A stretch of 38,976 nucleotides of DNA, taken from NCBI RefSeq assembly GCF_900078665.2, contig NZ_LT546207.1, positions 4,505,652-4,544,627 on the forward strand, in the 5' to 3' direction. The stretch comes from Mycolicibacterium houstonense. GTDB lineage: Bacteria; Actinomycetota; Actinomycetes; Mycobacteriales; Mycobacteriaceae. Shown one piece after another: positions 25,693-35,350 of the stretch. Every line of letters starts with the position of its first letter. Position 1 is the first letter of the stretch. Position numbers and translations under genes: made by a program. A model generated the notes under the pieces. The model was not told where the DNA came from, made no database searches, and saw only the letters and a program-made list of their open reading frames with translations.

Positions 25693-27131
25693 GAGCCTTG
25701 CTTACTTTCGACTTTGCGCGGATTGGGATCGGCAGGCAACGTGTCGTGCTCCAACAACGCTGCTTCCTTCGACAGCACCGGGCCCTCCACCAGCAACCCG
25801 ACGACCTGCCACGGCGCGTTCACCGGACCTGACAAGCCCAGGTTCTTCGCGGCATCGTCGTTGGCGACGCCATACCGAACCCCTTGGGGGTCGATGTAGT
25901 ACAGGCTTTCGCCGACTCGGGGGTCGGGCGACTGCAACCGGATGAACTGCCCGCCTTCGATGTACACCGTCGCGTCACCACCGATCTGATCGATCCCGGT
26001 ACCCACGGCTGTCGACGGAATCGGCAACCGGCGGCCGGCGATGACCGTGGTCTTCGGCGCCTGATCGCCCGGCTCACGCTGCCACGCCCAGCACAACACC
26101 GGCGAGTCCTGCCGCAGCAATACCTCCAACGGCTCGTCCGGCAGCGGCGACACGTACACCTGCTCGGCGATCTTGGCGACCACGCTGGCCTCCACCGACG
26201 GCGGCTGCAACAGACCGTAGGAGTTGGTGGCGCGCAACGCCGCCGCCGTGGGGTCATTGATGCGAGCTACCCCGTCCGGCAACACCACGTAGTGCTGCGG
26301 ATCGGATTCGGTTGCAGTTCGGAACACCGATCCGATCACCAGATTCTCGGGCAGCCCAACGGTATTCGGCGCACCGGCGGCCGGGATGGCCGGAAGCTGC
26401 CATGGGCCCATATTCGCCAGCGCATTGAACAATCCCTCGGATACCGGTGTTGCTTTCGCGGTGACGGGGATACCGACCGCCGAGCTCACCGCGCGGTCGG
26501 CGAGGTCGATGCTGTGCCGTCCTTCCGCGGTGACCAGCCAGTTGGCGCCTTCGAACGACACCAACATGCCCTGGTTCGCACGCATCGGGCCGACCCCCGA
26601 ATCCGTTGCCAGCGAACGGATCAGGATCGCCTGTTCGACCTTGGGCGCCGAGCTGTCGGCCTTGGCTACCGTGTCGCACAGCGTCCACCGGGATGCGGGA
26701 GCACCCGTCGGTGTCGCATACGGCGCGCCGGGGATGCCGATCGGTTGCCCCTTGGGCATCCGATTGAGCTCGTCGGACTTCACCGCGGCCGGATTGCCTG
26801 CATTGCCGAGAGCCAGCCGGGCGGAGGTGAGGTTGTACACCGGACGCAGGAGATTGCTTCCGGGCAGCATCACATAGAGCTGATTGGTGGTGCGGTCCAC
26901 CACCAACTGATCACCGCTCTGCTTGCCGAGCGGTTTGAAGTACGCCATCAGAGCAGCGCCCAGGCAGATCACCACCGAGATCACAATCCCGGCGAACACA
27001 GCGCGGCTGTAGAACTGCAGCGGGTCGTCGAACATCCGGGTGTCCCGGCGCACGATCGCGTGCTCGACGCGGCGCAGCAGAAAACGCCATCCGCTGACCT
27101 GGACCTTGGTGGTGAGCCGGAAGCCTGCCAT
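25689..27131 (-). CDS. eccB1: ESX-1 membrane component EccB1
   Basis: This 480-residue protein is the same length as M. tuberculosis EccB1. A cytosolic N-terminus ([20 protein letters not shown]) is typical of all EccB proteins. One membrane helix (about 43-65) and a large periplasmic domain follow; the domain has internal repeats and a disulfide-type cysteine pair (TLCDTVA, VLCWAWQ). EccB forms the periplasmic part of the EccBCDE complex. It begins 2 bp after eccA1 ends and overlaps eccCa1 by ATGA. Confidence 0.96.
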   Translation of the reverse strand: MAGFRLTTKVQVSGWRFLLRRVEHAIVRRDTRMFDDPLQFYSRAVFAGIVISVVICLGAALMAYFKPLGKQSGDQLVVDRTTNQLYVMLPGSNLLRPVYNLTSARLALGNAGNPAAVKSDELNRMPKGQPIGIPGAPYATPTGAPASRWTLCDTVAKADSSAPKVEQAILIRSLATDSGVGPMRANQGMLVSFEGANWLVTAEGRHSIDLADRAVSSAVGIPVTAKATPVSEGLFNALANMGPWQLPAIPAAGAPNTVGLPENLVIGSVFRTATESDPQHYVVLPDGVARINDPTAAALRATNSYGLLQPPSVEASVVAKIAEQVYVSPLPDEPLEVLLRQDSPVLCWAWQREPGDQAPKTTVIAGRRLPIPSTAVGTGIDQIGGDATVYIEGGQFIRLQSPDPRVGESLYYIDPQGVRYGVANDDAAKNLGLSGPVNAPWQVVGLLVEGPVLSKEAALLEHDTLPADPNPRKVESKQGS

Positions 27132-27133
27132 CC

Positions 27134-28858
27134 CTATTCGCCGATGTTCAGGCGGCTGTGAACCGCCGAGATCGCCGCAGCCATGTCGTCCCCGTTGACC
27201 TCACTGAGTTGCTCGACACCCAGGTTCTCGAAGTCCATCGACTTGGCCAATCGCATGTCACGGTTCTGCTCGCCGGCTTCCACGAGTTGCCGTGCGTAAC
27301 GACCGTTACCGGCGATGTCCAGCGCCGGCTTGCCGTTCAGGGTGCGCTGGCTCAACAGCATCGCCGCTTCGTGCACCCGCTTGGCCGCCTCCTCGTCGAG
27401 TTGCGAGTCATTGGCCTTGGCAATGACTTTGGCGATGTCGACGATGTCATCGGGCGAATACGAGTCGAACTCGATGCGGGTGGCGAAACGCGACCGCAAA
27501 CCGTCGTTGGACTCCAGCAGTCGGTCGATGTCATTGCTGTAGCCGGCGATGATCACGACCAACCGGTCACGGTCGTTCTCCATCCGGGCCAGCAGGGTGT
27601 CCAGGGCCTCGGTACCGAACGGGTCGGCGCGGCCGTCGCGCTCCTGCACCAGGGTGTAGGCCTCGTCGATGAACAGCACCCCGCCCAGTGCCCGGTCGAT
27701 CGTCTTGGCGGTCTTGACCGCGGACTGTCCCTCGTACTCCGCGACGAAATCCTTGCGCGAGGTCTCGATCAGCTTAGGCTCGGCGATCACCCCGAGACCG
27801 GCCAGGATGTTGGCCACCACGCGAGCGATCGTCGTCTTACCGGTACCGGGCGGCCCGGCGAAGATCATGTGCTTGGAGGTCTGGGCCACCTTCATGCCGC
27901 GGGCGGCACGGATGCGAGCCATCTGGGTGGCGGCGCGGTATGCCTCGATCTGTTCCTTGACCCGGCTCAACCCGATCTGCCGGTCGAGCTCGGCTTGTGC
28001 CTCGGCCAGCAGCTTGTCGCGCGCCGACGTATCCGCCACCACACTGGACGGATCCCATGGATCCGTTCGCGACGCGATTTTCTCGGCGGTGGTGGTCTCC
28101 AGTCGATAAGCTGGATCACGCAGCGCCGCAGTGACTTTCGGTTCTGGAAAGTTGGCCTGTAGCCATTCCAGGAGAACCTGGGCGGACTCCTCGTTACCTT
28201 GGTAGCGCCGCGCCATCGCCAGGTACCAGGCGATCGCCGGTGCACAGGCCTGGCCGGCGGGGGTGTCGTTGGCCTCGGTGAGCCGACGGTCGGCCTCTGT
28301 GAACAAACCGAGGTTGGCGGAAGCCACCCCATGGGCCACACCCGCGGCCGCGGCCAGGAACTTGTCCGGCCACCGATCCGCGCCGCGCACCTGCTCGATC
28401 ACATCGGTCCAGCGTTGCGCCGCACCGTAGATCACCGCCTTGACCCACGCCACCAGATGATCGGACCCGCCGGCCGGAGCGTCTTCCAACGCCTCCATCG
28501 CGTCGGCGAAGTTGCCCTCGGTCGCCTCCTGAACGGCGAAGCCCATGGTGATCGCCAGCGGCGAGTTGATCGGATAAGAGATGTCCTTGCCGTAGATGCC
28601 GCCGATCGGTATCCGAGCGCCGACACTGTTCATCGAGATCTCAGCCGAGCCGGCCAGTTGACCGAAGTTCGAACGCGAATACCAGGCCCGGAACAACGTC
28701 GCCCGATCAGTGTCGCCACAACGGATACGCCCCACCCACGCGTCGCACGCCGCCTCGTCGTACGTCGTGATCTCGGTGAATATTTCGAGCGAGCGAGCCG
28801 GCGAGCCGGACAGCATGCCGACCGCGCTACCGAACATTCCAGCAAGGTGGTCAGCCAT
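27134..28858 (-). CDS. eccA1: ESX-1 cytosolic AAA+ ATPase EccA1
   Basis: This 574-residue protein is one longer than M. tuberculosis EccA1. The N-terminal TPR-like helical domain (about 1-280) precedes a CbxX/CfqX-type AAA+ domain with Walker A GPPGTGKT at 335-342, Walker [10 protein letters not shown] at 392-400 and arginine-finger region [12 protein letters not shown]. EccA is thought to release EspG from PPE substrates and recycle components. I start at ATG 28858 (MADHLAGMF), which matches the family and overlaps the espH stop by eight bases; a neighbouring ATG at 28861 is equally usable. A longer upstream frame lies inside espH and is not used. Confidence 0.96.
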   Translation of the reverse strand: MADHLAGMFGSAVGMLSGSPARSLEIFTEITTYDEAACDAWVGRIRCGDTDRATLFRAWYSRSNFGQLAGSAEISMNSVGARIPIGGIYGKDISYPINSPLAITMGFAVQEATEGNFADAMEALEDAPAGGSDHLVAWVKAVIYGAAQRWTDVIEQVRGADRWPDKFLAAAAGVAHGVASANLGLFTEADRRLTEANDTPAGQACAPAIAWYLAMARRYQGNEESAQVLLEWLQANFPEPKVTAALRDPAYRLETTTAEKIASRTDPWDPSSVVADTSARDKLLAEAQAELDRQIGLSRVKEQIEAYRAATQMARIRAARGMKVAQTSKHMIFAGPPGTGKTTIARVVANILAGLGVIAEPKLIETSRKDFVAEYEGQSAVKTAKTIDRALGGVLFIDEAYTLVQERDGRADPFGTEALDTLLARMENDRDRLVVIIAGYSNDIDRLLESNDGLRSRFATRIEFDSYSPDDIVDIAKVIAKANDSQLDEEAAKRVHEAAMLLSQRTLNGKPALDIAGNGRYARQLVEAGEQNRDMRLAKSMDFENLGVEQLSEVNGDDMAAAISAVHSRLNIGE

Positions 28859-29396
28859 CATCGCCTCCATAGCGGGTCGAAAAGACCTGGGCCCGGGCAG
28901 CGTCGGCTTGCTCCGGGGTGAGCAGATCCAGGTCACGGGTGAGAAAATCGCGGGTCGCCGCGTCGTCGTGCCCATGTTCGCGCATTCCCGCGAGCATGAA
29001 CGAGTACTGGGCGGACTTGGCCTGTTGGGCGGCGAGGTCCGCGATCACCAGGATCTCCTCGGCGAGATCCCGCTCGGTCAGGTCAACGATTCTGGGTGCC
29101 AGCTCGATCTCCCGCACCCTGCCATCCATGAACACCGTCACCGTGACGGTTTCCGGCGGATTGGTGACGGTGAACAACGGCACGCCGAGACTCTCGTCCT
29201 CATGCCCTGATCGGCCGTCAGACGTTGCCTGGTCGCCCGAATCTGCACCGCCGAGAAATCCATCGTCGTTGTAGGTCCCGAGCGCATCGAGAGCCGCTTT
29301 GTCCGAACCGTCGTCCGCGTACGTGAAATCCAACGCCGAGAGGCCGTCATTGTCGTCATCGTCGTCGTCCGGGTCATGTGGCGGAAAGTCACCCAC
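28851..29396 (-). CDS. espH: ESX-1 associated protein EspH
   Basis: This 181-residue protein (M. tuberculosis EspH 183) has an acidic, Asp-rich N-terminus and a conserved core LFTVTNPPETVTVTVFMDGR near residues 75-95, then EEILVIADLAAQQAKSAQY near 113-132, matching EspH. It is a cytosolic accessory protein; in M. marinum work it is linked to stability or export of EspE and related substrates. The start is GTG 29396 with GAGAGAGG eight bases upstream. It lies 14 bp after espG1. Confidence 0.92.
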   Translation of the reverse strand: MGDFPPHDPDDDDDDNDGLSALDFTYADDGSDKAALDALGTYNDDGFLGGADSGDQATSDGRSGHEDESLGVPLFTVTNPPETVTVTVFMDGRVREIELAPRIVDLTERDLAEEILVIADLAAQQAKSAQYSFMLAGMREHGHDDAATRDFLTRDLDLLTPEQADAARAQVFSTRYGGDDG

Positions 29397-29410
29397 CGTT
29401 GCGGCCTCTC

Positions 29411-30259
29411 TCAGTGCAGGTAGGAACTATCCGAATCAGGCTTGTCGTACCACGAGCCTGACGGCAAGAATTCGACCAACCCGTCGAGGGCGCGCTGAAG
29501 GTTGTCCTTGGTACCGGTGAGGAAGCTGCCGTAGAGCTCACCGTTCACTCGCCGCGGGATGGATACGATGCGCCCCTGCCTCGAATCGAGCACACCCGCC
29601 GCCACGTCCACCTGCGAGGTGGTGCCCCCCGGGTGCCGCTCGGTCGCCACGAGTTCCACCCAGCTTTCGGGCTCGGAGATGATGCTTGCGTACACCCGAG
29701 CCGAGGTCGGTGGAATGCCGTAACCGGTGAGCTCGTCGGCGGTACGGCAATTCGCCAGGGTTGCCGCGACGCCGGTCAACGGCTCGACATTGGCCGGTGA
29801 GCCCTCACCGAGCACGGTGTTCACCATTCCGGCCAGGCCCACCTGGGCAGCTACCCGTTGCAGAACCAGCATGTCGTTGTCGCGCGCGGCGACGACATGA
29901 CGGCCACCCTTGCGGCAGACCACGAACCGGATCATCTTTCCGCCGAGGTCGCGGCGCCACCACCGGCCCTCGATCGTGCGATCGGGACGGCTCAGCGTGT
30001 CGAGCATGGCAGCCACCTCTGGGTGGGGAGTGCCGAAGACGTCGAGCACTCCCTGAGCCGTGAGATCACGCTCGACCTGTTCCCACACGGTCTTGCGCAG
30101 ATCTGGCTGAGGAATGTTCAGCCGGATCCCCATCGAGGGCGGGAAATCTGTCAATCCCAGCTTGTCCGCGACCACCAGGATCCCGTCGATGGTCAATTCG
30201 ACCGCAACGACGTCGTCGATCGGAGGTGCGCTGGCATCGATTTCATACGGAGTAGTCAT
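29411..30259 (-). CDS. espG1: ESX-1 PPE chaperone EspG1
   Basis: This 282-residue cytosolic chaperone recognises the helical tip of ESX-1 PPE proteins, here PPE68, and keeps the PE-PPE pair soluble for export. Features of the EspG fold include VVAVELTIDGILVVADKLG at the start, WWRRDLGGKMIRFVVCRKG near residue 100, and the late GRIVSIPRRVNGELYGSFL strand region near 230-250. AAGGGG precedes ATG 30259. It lies 11 bp after espF in the usual order. Confidence 0.94.
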   Translation of the reverse strand: MTTPYEIDASAPPIDDVVAVELTIDGILVVADKLGLTDFPPSMGIRLNIPQPDLRKTVWEQVERDLTAQGVLDVFGTPHPEVAAMLDTLSRPDRTIEGRWWRRDLGGKMIRFVVCRKGGRHVVAARDNDMLVLQRVAAQVGLAGMVNTVLGEGSPANVEPLTGVAATLANCRTADELTGYGIPPTSARVYASIISEPESWVELVATERHPGGTTSQVDVAAGVLDSRQGRIVSIPRRVNGELYGSFLTGTKDNLQRALDGLVEFLPSGSWYDKPDSDSSYLH

Positions 30260-30270
30260 GTCTTCGCCCC

Positions 30271-30582
30271 TTACCGGACAGTTCCGTCGAGGACGCCGCC
30301 CGCGGCCGAATCCGTCCGGTCATATCTGCCGGCCGCGTGCGCGAGCTTGTCGCCGAGGTCCTGCGACGCCCGGGCCAGACAGGTGCCCGCGGCTCGGCGT
30401 GCGTTCATCGCCGCCTGGACCGCAGCGGCCGTCGACGATGAAATGGGTCCGTGCGTCGCGCGCACCGCAGCGTCGATTCCTTCGACCGCCCCGGTAGCCG
30501 TCACCAGGCCGGATGCGGCCTGGCCCTGTCTGACTGACAGCTCGTGCAAATGAGCGGTGGCAACCCGCAAATCTCCCGACAT
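30271..30582 (-). CDS. espF: ESX-1 secreted protein EspF
   Basis: This 103-residue EspC-family substrate has two helices joined at RATHGPISSS (the THG turn seen in EspF and EspC) and the export motif Y87-x3-D91 in GRYDRTDSAAG. It is expected to be exported with EspE, encoded immediately upstream (18-bp gap). GAGGGG precedes ATG 30582. The N-terminus (MSGDLRVATA) resembles that of EspJ here. Confidence 0.93.
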   Translation of the reverse strand: MSGDLRVATAHLHELSVRQGQAASGLVTATGAVEGIDAAVRATHGPISSSTAAAVQAAMNARRAAGTCLARASQDLGDKLAHAAGRYDRTDSAAGGVLDGTVR

Positions 30583-30600
30583 GAATCCCCTCGATTCGTG

Positions 30601-31974
30601 TTATTCCAGAACCTCTGCCTGAGTGAGCACGGCAGCAGATCCGGGAATACCGCGCTCTAATGTAGCGGGCACCGGCCGGCGTAGCTGGCCGTGCTCCAAA
30701 TCCGTCGATATGAACATCGTCCGCGGCTCTTGCCCGGGCCTCCCCAGGGAGGCGGGCCCGAGGTCCGGCGGCAGCGTCTTCGCAGGTCCGTCGTTACCTT
30801 TGCCAGCGGAATCGTTGTCTGGGCCCATACCAGGGGGTGCATCCGCCAGCTCGTCTTCGCTCGAGGGTTCAACGGTGGCGCCGCGATCGTCCTCGCCGGA
30901 CTCGTCGTCTTTGCCGTTCTCCCGCTCCTCGGGCTCATCGGCCGAGTCGGTCCCGTTGACCGACCCGGCGCCGACCGCCCCGGCACTTTCGTCCGGCTGG
31001 CTCGCCGCCTGTGCAGCCTGCCCGGCAGTCTGGGTGGCGATCTGAGCCGCCTGACCTGCCGCCTGGGCAATACCGCCGATGATTCCGGCGATCGTTCCGA
31101 GAATCGGCCCGATCAGACCTGCCAGCGCGCCGGCCACCTCGCCGCCGGGAGCAACGGGCGGTGCCGCCGGTGTCTGGGCACTCGGTGGCGGAGCGACGGG
31201 TGCTGTCGGTGACGACTGAGCCATAGCCCCCTCCGGTGGTGCCATAGGTGGCCCGGCAGTGCCAGCCGACGCTTCGCCAGATCGTGCGGCGTTGACGTCC
31301 GCGGGTTCACCGAATTCCTCAGGTTCATCGGTCGCATCGCCGGTGGGCGCATCGGGTTCATCGACGCCGTCATCGTCGCGTTCCGCAGGGATGCCGGCGT
31401 AGAGACTCACCGCGTCCCGCACCGCGGCGGCGTTGGCGCCGGCGTTGTCGTGCATCGCCATCAGCTGACTTGTCGACTCCCCGACCGCCCTGGCCACCAT
31501 TTCCAACTCGGCCCTGGCTTGCGCAGCGTGACCGGCAGGGGTCAAAGATCCGACCGCACCGGTGACCACGCTCATGCTGCCCAGCCAGTCGGATTGGCGG
31601 TCGAGACCATCTCGGACCGCCGAGATCTGCTCGGCCTCGCGATTCAACACCGACGCCACCAGCCGGTCCGCTTCCACCATCGCCTGCGAGTCACCGACCA
31701 GTTTCTCGTTTCTGCCGGTGTAGGTGGTCGACCCCGTCCCCTCCCAGCCGTTGCCGGGAAACGCCGCGGTCAATGTCTGTAAGGCTGCGGCAAAGCCTTG
31801 CGCGCCCACGCCGAACCGCGTCCCGGTATCCGGATCGCCGACCCCCGTCGTGAGCTTGATGCCCTCGATGATGCGCTGGCCGGCGGCCAACACCGGGGAC
31901 CCCGCCGCAGCAACAGGCTGACTCGCACCGCTGCGGTCTTGGCCTGACGCGGCCATATTCGCCGACGATTTCAT
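30601..31974 (-). CDS. espE: ESX-1 secreted protein EspE
   Basis: This 457-residue protein is the first gene of the ESX-1 cluster. The N-terminal helical region (about 30-190) has the family turn NGWEGTGSTTYTGRNEKL with W77-x-G79, equivalent to the NWIGQAAEAYLNQN region of M. tuberculosis EspE, placing it in the EspA/EspE family. An acidic Pro-rich stretch, a Gly/Ala/Ile hydrophobic segment (about 280-306), another acidic stretch and a C-terminal tail follow. The part after residue 200 shows little likeness to M. tuberculosis EspE, so the name rests on the N-terminal half and on its place before espF-espG1. GGAGGG lies 10 bases before ATG 31974. Confidence 0.82.
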   Translation of the reverse strand: MKSSANMAASGQDRSGASQPVAAAGSPVLAAGQRIIEGIKLTTGVGDPDTGTRFGVGAQGFAAALQTLTAAFPGNGWEGTGSTTYTGRNEKLVGDSQAMVEADRLVASVLNREAEQISAVRDGLDRQSDWLGSMSVVTGAVGSLTPAGHAAQARAELEMVARAVGESTSQLMAMHDNAGANAAAVRDAVSLYAGIPAERDDDGVDEPDAPTGDATDEPEEFGEPADVNAARSGEASAGTAGPPMAPPEGAMAQSSPTAPVAPPPSAQTPAAPPVAPGGEVAGALAGLIGPILGTIAGIIGGIAQAAGQAAQIATQTAGQAAQAASQPDESAGAVGAGSVNGTDSADEPEERENGKDDESGEDDRGATVEPSSEDELADAPPGMGPDNDSAGKGNDGPAKTLPPDLGPASLGRPGQEPRTMFISTDLEHGQLRRPVPATLERGIPGSAAVLTQAEVLE

Positions 31975-32323
31975 CGCACTTCATCCCTCCGCCCGCACCG
32001 AGGCTAACAGCGGCTTCATCACCCCCACCGCACCAAATTCGGAGAGGTCCATGGCCGGTAGGTAACGAGTTTCGGCAAATGCACTCACCTGAAAAATTTG
32101 TGTGCGAGAGGGGCCAGAGGCGCGCATAGGATCATCACGTGCAAGCGCCGAATGTCGACGGGCAGCAAAATGCCGCGCCGGCAATCCAACGATCGTGCCG
32201 AACACCGTTGGACGCTTCCGTGATTGATACTGCTTTGTGCGTGGGCGTTCACAGCGCCTCGCCAACCGTTGTGACCATGTCGTCCTGGCGACTCGCCGGC
32301 CCGATGTAACCGGAGACTTCGAT
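31975..32323. promoter_or_regulatory. Divergent promoter region of espE and the metallopeptidase gene
   Basis: This 349-bp spacer lies between the divergent starts of espE and the zinc metallopeptidase. It must hold the main promoter of the ESX-1 cluster, and it is a likely place for activators such as EspR or PhoP to act; I cannot point to a specific binding site. No gene is supported inside it; open frames crossing it lack family features. Confidence 0.55.
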
Positions 32324-33874
32324 ATGTCCCGTAGCAAACACACCAGCCCGGCGGTCCCATCGACACCGGGGACCGTGTCCCCGAAGCCCGCGCGACGCAG
32401 GATGGCCGCAACGTTCCGCGTCATCGCCACAGTGCTCGCTGCGACTGCGGTGGTCGGTGCAGTCACTGTGCTGCTCGTGAACTACGTGGCCAAGGTCGTG
32501 CCAGGCGAGCCGATGACGCTGCTCTACGACCCCAACAGCGTTGGGGGCCTGGCCGTCACGGACGGGCCGAGCGGGCTGCGTGATGACGCGCCCGCCCCCA
32601 CCGGTACGGTGCAGGACACCGACAACGGAGAGATGGACAAGCTGGCCCTCGCGTCGGTCAACGATGTCGAACAGTTCTGGGAGCAGGCCTATCCCGGCGC
32701 ACTACACGGCGCGTTCCGACCGATCCGGAACTTCGCGTCCTACGATTCGAGGAATCCGCAAACACCGGAATTGTGCGGCTCGAGTCCGTACAAGAATCCG
32801 AACGCGTTCTACTGCCACCGAGATCGCCTGATCGCCTGGGACCGTGGCCAATTGCTGCCCGCAGGCCAGAAGTATTTCGGCCAGATGAGCGCGGCGGCGC
32901 TCATCGCCCACGAGTACGGTCATGCCATCCAGCGGATGGCCAGCCTGGTGAACCGACGCACGCCCGTCATCGTCTTCGAACAACAGGCCGACTGCTTCGC
33001 CGGGACGTACATCCGCTGGGTGGCTGAAGGCCATTCGCCGCGCATGACGATCAGCACCGGCGACGGCCTGAACAAGGTTCTTGCCGCCGCGATCGCGATC
33101 CGCGATCCGCTGATCACTCCCGAGACGGCTGAGCTGCTCGAAGAGGGACACGGCACCGCGCTGGACCGGATCACCGCCTTTCAGATGGGGTTCAACACCG
33201 GGGTTACCGCCTGCACCGCCATCAACATCGACGAAATCGACCAGCGCAGAGGCAATCTCCCGATCGCACTCACCGAAGATGCGGACGGGGATCAGCAGAG
33301 CGCCGACGCGCCGATAAACGAACAATCCCTGGAAACCCTGATGGAGCTGCTCAACCAGATCTACGCTCCCGCAGATCCCCCAGAGCTCGTCTATGACTCC
33401 GAACCTTGCCCGGATACCGCTGCATCCGAAGCGCCGGCCAACTACTGTCCGGCGACCAACACCATCAGTCTCGACCTGCCTGCGCTGGCCGAACTCGGCA
33501 CTCCCGCAGACGAATCGAGCCGGGTGCTGATCCAAGGCGACAACACCGCGATGTCCATCGTGGCGTCCAGATACATGTTGGCCCTCGAACACCAGAAGGG
33601 CCTCACCCTCACCGGGGACAACGCAGCCTTGCGCACGGCCTGCCTGACCGGAGTCGCCAACAGGGACATGGCTGACCCGGTGACGCTGCCATCCGGTCAG
33701 CGGCTTCAGCTCACCGCCGGAGACCTCGACGAGGCGGTCGCCGGCCTCCTCACCAACGGTTGGGCCGCCAGCGGCAACGACGGCGAGAGCGTTCCGGCGG
33801 GCTTCACGCGGATCATGGCCTTCCGGTCCGGCCTGACCAGCAATCCCGATCAGTGCTTCCAGCGGTTTCCCTGA
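32324..33874 (+). CDS. Membrane-anchored neutral zinc metallopeptidase
   Basis: This 516-residue protein has a short cytosolic N-terminus, one membrane helix (about 31-56) and a large outer domain. The zinc motif HEYGH lies at 196-200 (LIAHEYGHAIQRM), followed by FEQQADCFAG at 218-227, whose glutamate is the expected third ligand. This pair of motifs is that of the putative neutral zinc metallopeptidase family (YpfJ type, PF04228). I start at ATG 32324 (MSRSKHTSP) rather than at an upstream in-frame codon at 32237, whose extra residues are not protein-like. The substrate is unknown. It is divergent from espE, so a link to ESX-1 is only positional. Confidence 0.85.
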   Translation: MSRSKHTSPAVPSTPGTVSPKPARRRMAATFRVIATVLAATAVVGAVTVLLVNYVAKVVPGEPMTLLYDPNSVGGLAVTDGPSGLRDDAPAPTGTVQDTDNGEMDKLALASVNDVEQFWEQAYPGALHGAFRPIRNFASYDSRNPQTPELCGSSPYKNPNAFYCHRDRLIAWDRGQLLPAGQKYFGQMSAAALIAHEYGHAIQRMASLVNRRTPVIVFEQQADCFAGTYIRWVAEGHSPRMTISTGDGLNKVLAAAIAIRDPLITPETAELLEEGHGTALDRITAFQMGFNTGVTACTAINIDEIDQRRGNLPIALTEDADGDQQSADAPINEQSLETLMELLNQIYAPADPPELVYDSEPCPDTAASEAPANYCPATNTISLDLPALAELGTPADESSRVLIQGDNTAMSIVASRYMLALEHQKGLTLTGDNAALRTACLTGVANRDMADPVTLPSGQRLQLTAGDLDEAVAGLLTNGWAASGNDGESVPAGFTRIMAFRSGLTSNPDQCFQRFP

Positions 33875-34014
33875 GCACCTTGCTTCGAGAACGCCGGGAC
33901 GGACGTTCGAATTGTCGCCGCATGACGCGAAATTGGTGATCAGCGCGTTGCCAGGGACGCCTTAGGCTTCATGACGTACCGCTGATGCGAGGCCAGAACA
34001 GGAGACCCTCGGCC

Positions 34015-34614
34015 ATGACCTATCCACACGAACAGTGGCCATCGAACTCGAGCTCCGGTCTGCCGCCCCAGCCTGACAATCAACCCGGCTACCCAGGCGG
34101 GCCCACGACAAACTATCCCGCCCCTGGTTGGCCGGCACAGTATCCGGCTTATCAGCCCGCGGCGCCGCGTAAGTCATCCACCGCTCTCATCATCGGATTG
34201 ATCGTCGGGGCAGTGGTCATCACGCTCGCCGTTTTCGTCGCTCCCTTGGTGTTCTTCGCCAAGGTCAGCAGCGACCTCAACGACTCCATCTCTCAAGGGA
34301 TCGGCGACAAGACCGAGCAGATCCTCCAGGACGAACTGGAAGTCACCTTCGGCGAATTTGTGCGCACCGACACCGAATACCGCGACAGCGGGAAACTGCC
34401 GGTGACATTCCGCAACAAGAGCAGTGAACGCGCCACGTTCTACGTACAGGTCGAAGCCCTCGACTCCAATGGTGATCGCATCGCCGAAGACAGGGCCAGC
34501 GTCACCAGTCTGTCGCCGGGCCAGTCCACCAGCGACGAGTTGTTTACGATCTCGGACAACGTCGACGAGCTCGAAGGCGCCACGTTCCGCGTTGCCAGCG
34601 TCTCCAAGTACTGA
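34015..34614 (+). CDS. Proline-rich single-pass membrane protein with FxLYD-like domain
   Basis: This 199-residue protein starts at ATG 34015 (MTYPHEQWPS), with GGAG about ten bases upstream. The N-terminus is Pro/Tyr/Gly-rich (about 1-55). A membrane helix (about 62-85, LIIGLIVGAVVITLAVFV) follows, then an outer beta-rich domain with LPVTFRNKSSERATFYVQVE and a turn SLSPGQSTSDE. This pattern resembles FxLYD/DUF4352-type domains, in which a beta sandwich carries a PGxS loop. Function is unknown. It follows the metallopeptidase in the same direction after 140 bp and may be co-expressed. Confidence 0.8.
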   Translation: MTYPHEQWPSNSSSGLPPQPDNQPGYPGGPTTNYPAPGWPAQYPAYQPAAPRKSSTALIIGLIVGAVVITLAVFVAPLVFFAKVSSDLNDSISQGIGDKTEQILQDELEVTFGEFVRTDTEYRDSGKLPVTFRNKSSERATFYVQVEALDSNGDRIAEDRASVTSLSPGQSTSDELFTISDNVDELEGATFRVASVSKY

Positions 34615-34946
34615 TCGTCCCGTCACTCGGCCGGCCTGGATACGGTTGTTCCCCTGTGGCGGCGATCATTCCGTGGCGAGGAGTAGCGAACGCATCGCGG
34701 CCATGCTCTCTTGACCGTGGCCCGGCACACCCGGACCCGATACACCGGGCCAAATGCCGAGGCCTGACCACCCGGGAAATGTGAGGCACAGGCCGCAGCC
34801 GCACGTCATTACTTGGCCGCCACAGAGATCGCAATCAAGTCCCGGCTCAAACAGCCCGGGTTCAACCGGTTCGCGCCGCCATCCCGGGCCCCGAAAGCGA
34901 AAAGGTGGCAGGCAACTTTCGTTGCCTGCCACCTTTCGGGTCAAAA
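34615..34946. other. 332-bp convergent spacer
   Basis: This region lies between two convergent genes. Apart from the strong hairpin at 34901-34936, I see nothing supported. Open frames here have no family features and would have to read through the hairpin. Confidence 0.6.
34901..34936 (-). terminator. Terminator after the DUF4189 gene
   Basis: A perfect 16-bp stem (34901-34916 with 34921-34936) has the loop TTTC. On the minus strand the stem ends in CCTTT and runs into TCGCTTTCGG, a T-rich tail. It lies 10 bp past the DUF4189 stop and may also stop plus-strand messages. Confidence 0.82.
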
Positions 34947-35321
34947 TCAGTTACATGCCCACAGATCGATGTAGCCGCTGCCTCCGGGGATCGCGCTCAG
35001 CGCGGCGCGGGTGGCAGCTGCGAGGGTGGGACCGTGTGCTGACTGGACGTGGGTGTCGTTTCGCACGGCGACGCCACAATCGGTGAAGTAGTTCAGTGCC
35101 TCGCAGCTGGTCCATCCGCAGTACTGGATGGCCGCCTGCTGGGCTTCCCTGGCGGACGGGTAGTTCCATACCACCGCGCCGGCACCGTTTTCCGAGTAGG
35201 CGATGGAGCCATACGACAATGCGGCGTTCGCCGTGGTCGGGTTCGCCACCTGAATCGCGGTGACTGCCAGGATGCCGACGCCGGCCGCAGCCACCCGGCG
35301 CCCAATTGCTTTGATTTTCAT
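34947..35321 (-). CDS. Secreted DUF4189 protein
   Basis: This 124-residue protein has a Sec signal peptide (about 1-34, MKIKAIGRRVAAAGVGILAV, ending TTANA). The mature part shows the DUF4189 pattern: YGSIAYSENGAGAVVWNYPS, an AQQAAIQYCG helix, CEALNYFTDCGVAV and a final LWACN. Five cysteines are present, and the family uses them as disulfides. Such proteins are common small secreted proteins in mycobacteria with no known activity. It follows the lipoprotein gene by 29 bp on the same strand and is closed by a strong terminator. Confidence 0.85.
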   Translation of the reverse strand: MKIKAIGRRVAAAGVGILAVTAIQVANPTTANAALSYGSIAYSENGAGAVVWNYPSAREAQQAAIQYCGWTSCEALNYFTDCGVAVRNDTHVQSAHGPTLAAATRAALSAIPGGSGYIDLWACN

Positions 35322-35350
35322 GCTGTTCTGGTGTCCTTTCGGGCTATCGC

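Noticed and set aside
23506..25899. 797-codon plus-strand frame opposite eccCa1, and similar long frames opposite eccCb1 (21908-23527) and espI (17717-19186)
   Set aside because: Antisense shadows of conserved ESX-1 genes in GC-rich DNA, with His/Arg-rich translations and no family features.
27134..28975. Longer eccA1 start at 28975
   Set aside because: The extra residues lie inside espH and do not match EccA1, which starts MADHLAG at 28858.
32237..32323. Upstream start for the metallopeptidase
   Set aside because: The extra 29 residues are not protein-like; ATG 32324 gives a short cytosolic tail and membrane helix.
34666..34944. Minus-strand Cys-rich frame with CDLCGG and CGCGLC resembling a zinc ribbon
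   Set aside because: Its start codon lies beside the 34901-34936 terminator and it would have to be translated through that stem. No ribosome site or family match is seen.
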